Source of the DNA: Aurifilum marmelostoma
Lineage: Eukaryota > Ascomycota > Sordariomycetes > Diaporthales > Cryphonectriaceae
DNA: 64,000 nt
Direction: 5' to 3'
NCBI GenBank assembly: GCA_027559495.1
Contig: JAMXSV010000008.1
Coordinates: forward strand, 1,240,001 to 1,304,000
In this document: positions 58,512 to 64,000 of the stretch, piece by piece
Numbering within the stretch: the first letter of the stretch is position 1
How the letters are laid out: the number at the start of each line of letters is the position of its first letter
Made by a program: the position numbers and the translations under genes
The notes under the pieces: model-generated
The model's database searches: none
What the model saw: only the letters and a program-made list of their open reading frames with translations
Told to the model about the DNA's origin: nothing

Positions 58512-61500
58512 TCGTTAGGGGTGGGGTCGCGGGCAGCAGCAGAAGGCCACCAAGACGCCTCACCGCGATATTCTCAACATCCCTGGTCCCTGCCTGTCCA
58601 TGCGAATATGTCGATGCACTGTAGCATGCAAAACCGGGGCGATCTCAGAGGCGCAGAAGACACAAGAACCCTGCACTACGCTAGGGACACGGTGACGAGG
58701 ACAGACTGGCAGGGGGTGAGCCGGTGAGGTGGGGGGGGGGGGGGTGGGAAAAAGAGGTGGTGGTTGTTGTGGAAAGAAACGAGAGAAGGAAAAAAGAAAA
58801 GCCACCCCCCCCCAAAAAAAAAAGAAGAAAAGAAACACAAGACAAAAAAATGATAAAATGGATTCTGGTCCTGTTTGTTGTCGGCCAGCCCTTTGGGTAC
58901 CACCGCCAACTACTACTGAATGGTCCCCTCATGATCCATCAGAGTTATCATGGTACAAACACGTCCGTATGTACATAGTACTGATGTGGACTCTGCGAAC
59001 CTGTTTGCCAGGCTGGTCAGTGGGCATGACGAGCAAGACAAGGTTGGCGCGTGGCCATTCATCCATCCATCCAGCCTCCTTCTTGCGGAACCTGAGACTT
59101 TGAAAGTGGTCCCCCAGGGGGGAGGGGGTTCAGCAGTATGTACCATGAGGTATTGTATCATGTCATCTGTCCTCTGCCTCTTTTTCAAGCTCTGGCTCGC
59201 TCTCACGACGGCGAGAGGAGGAGAAAGGGGCACCGCCCTGATTCAGGCGTGCTGGCTCTCGAGTGAGCCACTGGTGAGGGAGGAACGGAATGGCCTCCTC
59301 CTTTGACGTGTCCTCCGCCTGAAGAGGAGCCAACGGTCCTCCGAGCGCCAAGCTGACAGAAGCAGTAATGGGGCTGGCTGTATGGAAACCAAAAGAAGGG
59401 TCTCAAAACAACCATGAAGGGGTTTATGTGAATGAGGGGCCGAGTGAGAGATGTGCTCGGGTAGTCCCATAATCCAGGAGAGAAGGAGAAGAGACAGCAT
59501 GGCGTCAGGGCTGGAGATGGCGCCGGGCCAGGCCAGGTCAGGTCTTGTCCGCAGAGAGAAGCAATTATGACTGTACTCTATCGTACCAGAGTATGGTACG
59601 GGTGGGATCTTGTTTTAGGATTGCCGCGCAGCGTTGGGCTCGTCAAAACACACACACACACAAAAGTCAAGGCTTGTGTGCCGCGGCGTAGAGCCAGCGT
59701 CAGTGTCAAGGCTGAGGCCACACCCGGGGGGGGGGGGGCGCGCGAATGCCCAGATAATAATTTATTATTAATTTTTTTTCTTAAATTTTACACCAGAAGA
59801 AAAAAAAAGAGGGAGAGAGAAAGAAACAGGTCTTGGCTTGGTCCATCTGCTGCGGGAAGATAGTTCTCCGCACCTAGTCATATCTGTACGACACCATCCC
59901 GTACCGCATGCTCCTCCGTACAGGGCAATGAGTCGACGACGCCCCCCCTGGCTGGAGGATCGGGACCAGCCGCACGCGTATGGCCTTCGATGCATGCTCG
60001 TCGTGGGTTGGATCGACATTCTGGAAAACGAGAAGTGTAAACCCGTGCAGCGAATCTTCCTTGTTTAGCCTGACTATTATTCCCAGGGGGGTTTATTCTT
60101 TTTTTCTTCTTCTTTTTCCCTTCCCTTCCTCTCTCTGTCTCTTTTGTGACGCAACACGAATGCGACAGTACATTACAGATGGGCGCCGCACGGTATTGAC
60201 GATATCTCGATTGCGTTGCAGGGGGCCATAAGCAGCCAGTGCGGTTGAAAAAAAAAAAAAAAAACAAGAAAAGAAAAAGGGCAACTCATTTCGAGCGTGT
60301 GAACAGGCGAGGGTAATCGGATGAAACCATGGCTCATGGACAAGGAGTGCTTACAGAGAGGAGGATAAGCTGGGTTCCGATGCAGCAGTGCCTGTCTGTG
60401 TGGCATGACAAATGAACCAAGTTGAGTATTGAGGCCTTGCTCCTTCTCTGCCAATGACAATCATGGCGGTGTGGTGTGTGTGTTTGGGCTGGTAGTGGTG
60501 GTGGTGGTGGTGGGCAGCAGCGCAGCACAGCACGACACCTCGATCACAGCACAGACGGGCGCAAGCAGCAGCAGCAGCATCATCATCACCATCAGCAGCA
60601 GCCCTGCCCGCCCCATCTCTGCCTGAGCCCTAGTCTCGTCAAAAACTGCCCAACTGCAGGGTAAGGTGTGGCCAGATGCAATATTCTGCTGCAGGTGAGA
60701 CAGCGCAGTAGTTCAAGCCGACTGCGTGGGTGGGTTACAAAGTATTAGAATACCTTGCCCAAGTATGATGATGCCAACGCATGATGGGGGGGGGGGGGAG
60801 AAGACAAGAAAGAGTTGCATCGAACAAAACAATTGGGCGCCGCAGAATTTACACTAGAGATTGGCTGGAGGCTAAGCCCAATGGAGACTATTAGGATGCA
60901 AACAACTACTCGATACAGTTTAACCTGTCATAATAATCGACTCGGTACTACTGTAAAACATGAGATTAAAAAAAAAAAACAAGGAAAAAGAAAAAAAAGG
61001 AATTCAGTCATGGTTCCATGGGATGTTTTAATATATTTTTCTACACATCACTGATCAACTTGCATATTTCCACATCCAACAGGTCTGTATACGTCAGCAA
61101 CTGACATCTCAACATTTCAGCCGTCTCACCCACCTCCCAGATCCTAAGCGACATTCCACACTCATTGATCATTTGAGATATGAAACCTCATTGCTCCCTG
61201 TCCGGGGGGGGAGGGCGGGGGTATTTTTATTTTTGTTTTCTGGCGCGAGTGGGGGAGAGTGGGATGGGCACTTTGTAGGACGTTCTCCTCCAGGCCTCTC
61301 TCTCTCTCTCTCTTTCTCTCTGCTGCGCATTGTGTGACAAGGGACACACGGCATGACAAGGGCATCTTCAGCTCGGCCTGGGACCTCTAGTATCCTCCGA
61401 TGAGGATGGTACGCAGTAAGTGGCTGGTGGTCCAGATGCTCCTCGTCTCGCCCTGATGATCCCTATGACGCCAGTGTTCGAACCGCGAGCCGTCCAGGAA

Positions 61501-62911
61501 GGGCCCCTCCGGAAAAGGCGGGGGGGGGGGGAGGTTGGAAGAGAAAGGACGTATGGTTTGTGCAGCTGAGCATTCATGCTCCCGTGGCGCAATCTCAGTC
61601 TCGTCGCGTCGGGTACCAACCAGGACCAGCGTCGTTTGTGAAAAGTATGCGGCTTCGTTCTGTGTCGGATTCAACATCCAGAACCTTCCGCACTTGTACC
61701 ACCAAAGGAAAGTCTTTAATTCCGCCCTATGACGGCAGGGCCTTTTGGGGCGTCTCGTGCGTATTGTTCTGCCAAGTCATGAGAGTTTATCTGTTCACAA
61801 GCTGTAATCGAAAGGACAGCATCGGGATTATTATTATTTTTTTAATCTTTTCCTTGGCAATAGCATATTTTTACGTCTCGTCGTATCTCCGTCTTTTCTT
61901 TTTCTTCAAGAAAATCATTGCTGTGTCTGGACTGGCTGCGTACTTTAAAGTCCAGATTACTATTCACAGAAGAAACCAAATGAAACGGCTGTCTCATTGG
62001 AATCCGCCTTGTTGGCGTCGCCCTCATCTTGACGTGACATCGCACTGACAACGGGCCCCTTCCCCCCCCTCTCAGGCCAGCCCACTGATATGACCGAGAA
62101 TGAAACTCGATGGTGAACCCTGAGTGTGTGTGGTGTATCTTGTCTGATCGGGGGCCCATCAAGGAGTTACTGAGTCGTGGGCGAGATCGGGTCCATTCTC
62201 CGAACTATGTGTATGGGTTTTGTTGGCTGCGTGGCGCTGCGATTGGTCGCCCTGAAATGGCATGCCGGAGATGGGTCAGCTCTCATCCTGACATCGACCG
62301 GGCGGGGAAGCATGAGATCTGGCCCGACCGTCCAAGCACTGCTTTACCACGCCTAGCCAGTAGTGAGAGACCCTCTCGCATCTTTCTGTGTATAGATTGG
62401 TATACGAGACCGTAGGGGCGTGTTTACAAGGAGAAAGGAAATCTAAATAAAATAAAATAAAAAAATAAGAGAGAGAGAGAGAATGGGAGAAAGGATTACC
62501 ATGTCATCCTTAGTAGGATGTCCACAACATCGTCAGGCAATCACGAGCTTTCTGCTGGCAAGTCTTAGTGAGCGGCTGGGGGGAGGGGTGATCTCATGTC
62601 AGCAGCCGCCTCAGCGTGTTTGTGACGTCGGACCAGGGACCGAACTTCCTCCTCTCTTTCTTGCTCTCTCTGTCTCTCTTTCTCTCGTGTTTTTTTGACT
62701 TCCCGATCAAACGTGAAAAGGTATCATAATCAGATCTATCAAACCTAGTGTCTGCAGTCTATCGGTACTAGGTTGCGATGCTGCATCATACAAGGATGGA
62801 CCCTACCACATTATGCGCTTGTCACCTGAGAGAAACCACATAACAGCTTGTTAAACTACATGCCATGTACGGCAGTAGTACATACTATGTATGGGTCATG
62901 GTTGTATGGTG

Positions 62912-62947
62912 GTAGTAGCAATAGTAGTAGTAGTAGCAGTAGTAGTC

Positions 62948-63029
<82 letters not shown>

Positions 63030-63050
63030 CAGCAGCAGCAGCAGTAGTCA
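62912..63050. repeat. (TAG)n trinucleotide array, about 140 bp
   Basis: A long, nearly pure TAG/AGT/GTA array with AGC at its end. It reads as poly-Ser, poly-Tyr or poly-Thr in different frames and TAG stops in one frame, so it is not coding. Confidence 0.92.
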
Positions 63051-64000
63051 GTACTTGGGGATGAGCTGGGGTGGCGGTCCCGGTCCAGAAGGAGGTTGGC
63101 CTCCTCCGCTTGAGGCAACATTGTGCCAAGCTGGGAAGAAGATTTGATCAATCGATCGCCTCCTCTCAAGTCCTTCCAAGGTTTTTCCTTCTCTCCGGGG
63201 GGCCGCGGCTGTTTCGAAGCTGGGAGCGATCATGACCAGAGAGACCTGGGGGGGGGGAGAAGAAGTGCAGATCCTCATATCCGGCTCGGTGGCTTTTTTG
63301 TCATCTCGCTATGGGAAGGGCTAAACGTTGTTTCGACGCTTCAAATCTACCGCCTTTACCACATCCTGCAAATCCCTGATGTTATATCGTACGAGTTATA
63401 GTCGCGGATCTCGGTCTTGCGGGACGAGAACGGTTCATGCCCCGTTAATCTTCGATCTGTGTACCTGTTTTCTCAGACAGCCGACCCCACCCACCCACAC
63501 TTTTACTCCCTCAACAACTTCTATACACTCTCACTCACTCACTAACTCACTCACTCACCCACGCGTCAGAGAAAAGAGGGCTAAGCGGCCATTAGTGATG
63601 ATGACCCGGCGGGCGGCAGCAAGCGCCTCTCACCCCCCCCCCTCCTCCAAGGTCGGAAACCCAAACTCCCTCTACTATTACTAATTCAGTGTAATTATCA
63701 CTATTACTTTAGGGCCTGCACTGCCTCTCTGTGTCAACAACACGATATGTCCCCCGGCCCCCTTGCCACGAGATGACCGTTAACCTTGTCGTGATAGGCG
63801 GCTCGGCTCTACTACTTTTCACCACGACTATTATTACTGGACCCGGTGTCCAAAGAACATCCTCCATACCTTTCCTACCTGGCATCATGCTTGTCCGTGC
63901 ACCCTCACAGGGCGGAGCTGACTGACGTCCCCCTTGGGAGTTTCACCTATGCTTTCCCGAGTCTGCTGGAGCCTGCCCTGACTTTTCTGCCCTGCCTCGT

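Larger units (their letters stand above)
56419..64000. other. At least 7.6 kb upstream of nsdD without a gene
   Basis: No supportable coding gene to the window edge. It contains a GGTACC-rich stretch (58294-58511), (TG)n near 57009-57060, G-runs near 57958, 58731, 59728, 60787 and 61522, A-runs near 58258 and 60247, a (TAG)n array at 62912-63050, and CT tracts near 61297 and 62655. A very long promoter and leader would fit a developmental regulator, but that is inference. A gene truncated by the right edge cannot be excluded. Confidence 0.55.

Noticed and set aside
62848..63147. Ser-repeat open frame
   Set aside because: It is the translation of the (TAG)n array, with no coding context.

Overview
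The window is nuclear DNA of a filamentous ascomycete (Pezizomycotina, most likely a Sordariomycete). The genes are broken by short introns (about 50-170 nt, one of about 360 nt) with GTRNGT donors, CTAAC/CTGAC-like branch sites and YAG acceptors. The gene set is typical of moulds: SLY1, a family 2 chitin synthase, glutamate-cysteine ligase, an NsdD-type GATA factor and a free-methionine-(R)-sulfoxide reductase. Reading frames were followed by eye, and exon sums were checked for divisibility by three.

Layout. 1-3075 (minus): a glutamine-rich nuclear-type protein, cut by the left edge. 5944-8607 (plus): SLY1, the ER-Golgi SNARE regulator, eight exons including an 8-nt microexon. 9360-12558 (minus): chitin synthase with a GC-AG intron, convergent with SLY1. 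18163-20570 (plus): glutamate-cysteine ligase. 21190-21957 (plus): a probable small secreted protein. 31238-35754 (plus): a 1486-residue acidic, low-complexity protein with a histone-fold-like N-terminus, a 40-glutamine run and four copies of a DF..PPP motif. 37179-38550 (plus): methionine-(R)-sulfoxide reductase with a start-codon-only coding exon and a 5-nt microexon. 54878-56418 (minus): nsdD/sub-1.

More than half of the window is not coding. The gaps are large: about 9.3 kb before the 1486-residue protein, 16.3 kb between two convergent genes (38551-54877), and at least 7.6 kb upstream of nsdD. From about 22 kb onward these gaps carry many poly-G/poly-C and poly-A/poly-T runs and microsatellites. 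I found no transposon, tRNA, rRNA or CRISPR array that I could support.

The genes do not form a pathway cluster. They are housekeeping (trafficking, cell wall, thiol redox) and regulatory genes in ordinary fungal order. Two conserved genes, SLY1 and the sulfoxide reductase, each carry exactly one surplus base in a homopolymer. All other complete models close in frame, so assembly error is the simplest explanation.

The most unusual observations are the two microexons (8 and 5 nt), the GC-AG intron, two stop-free 3n introns in the Q-rich gene, a dense group of perfect palindromes at 27.01-27.09 kb, and the 16-kb convergent gap.
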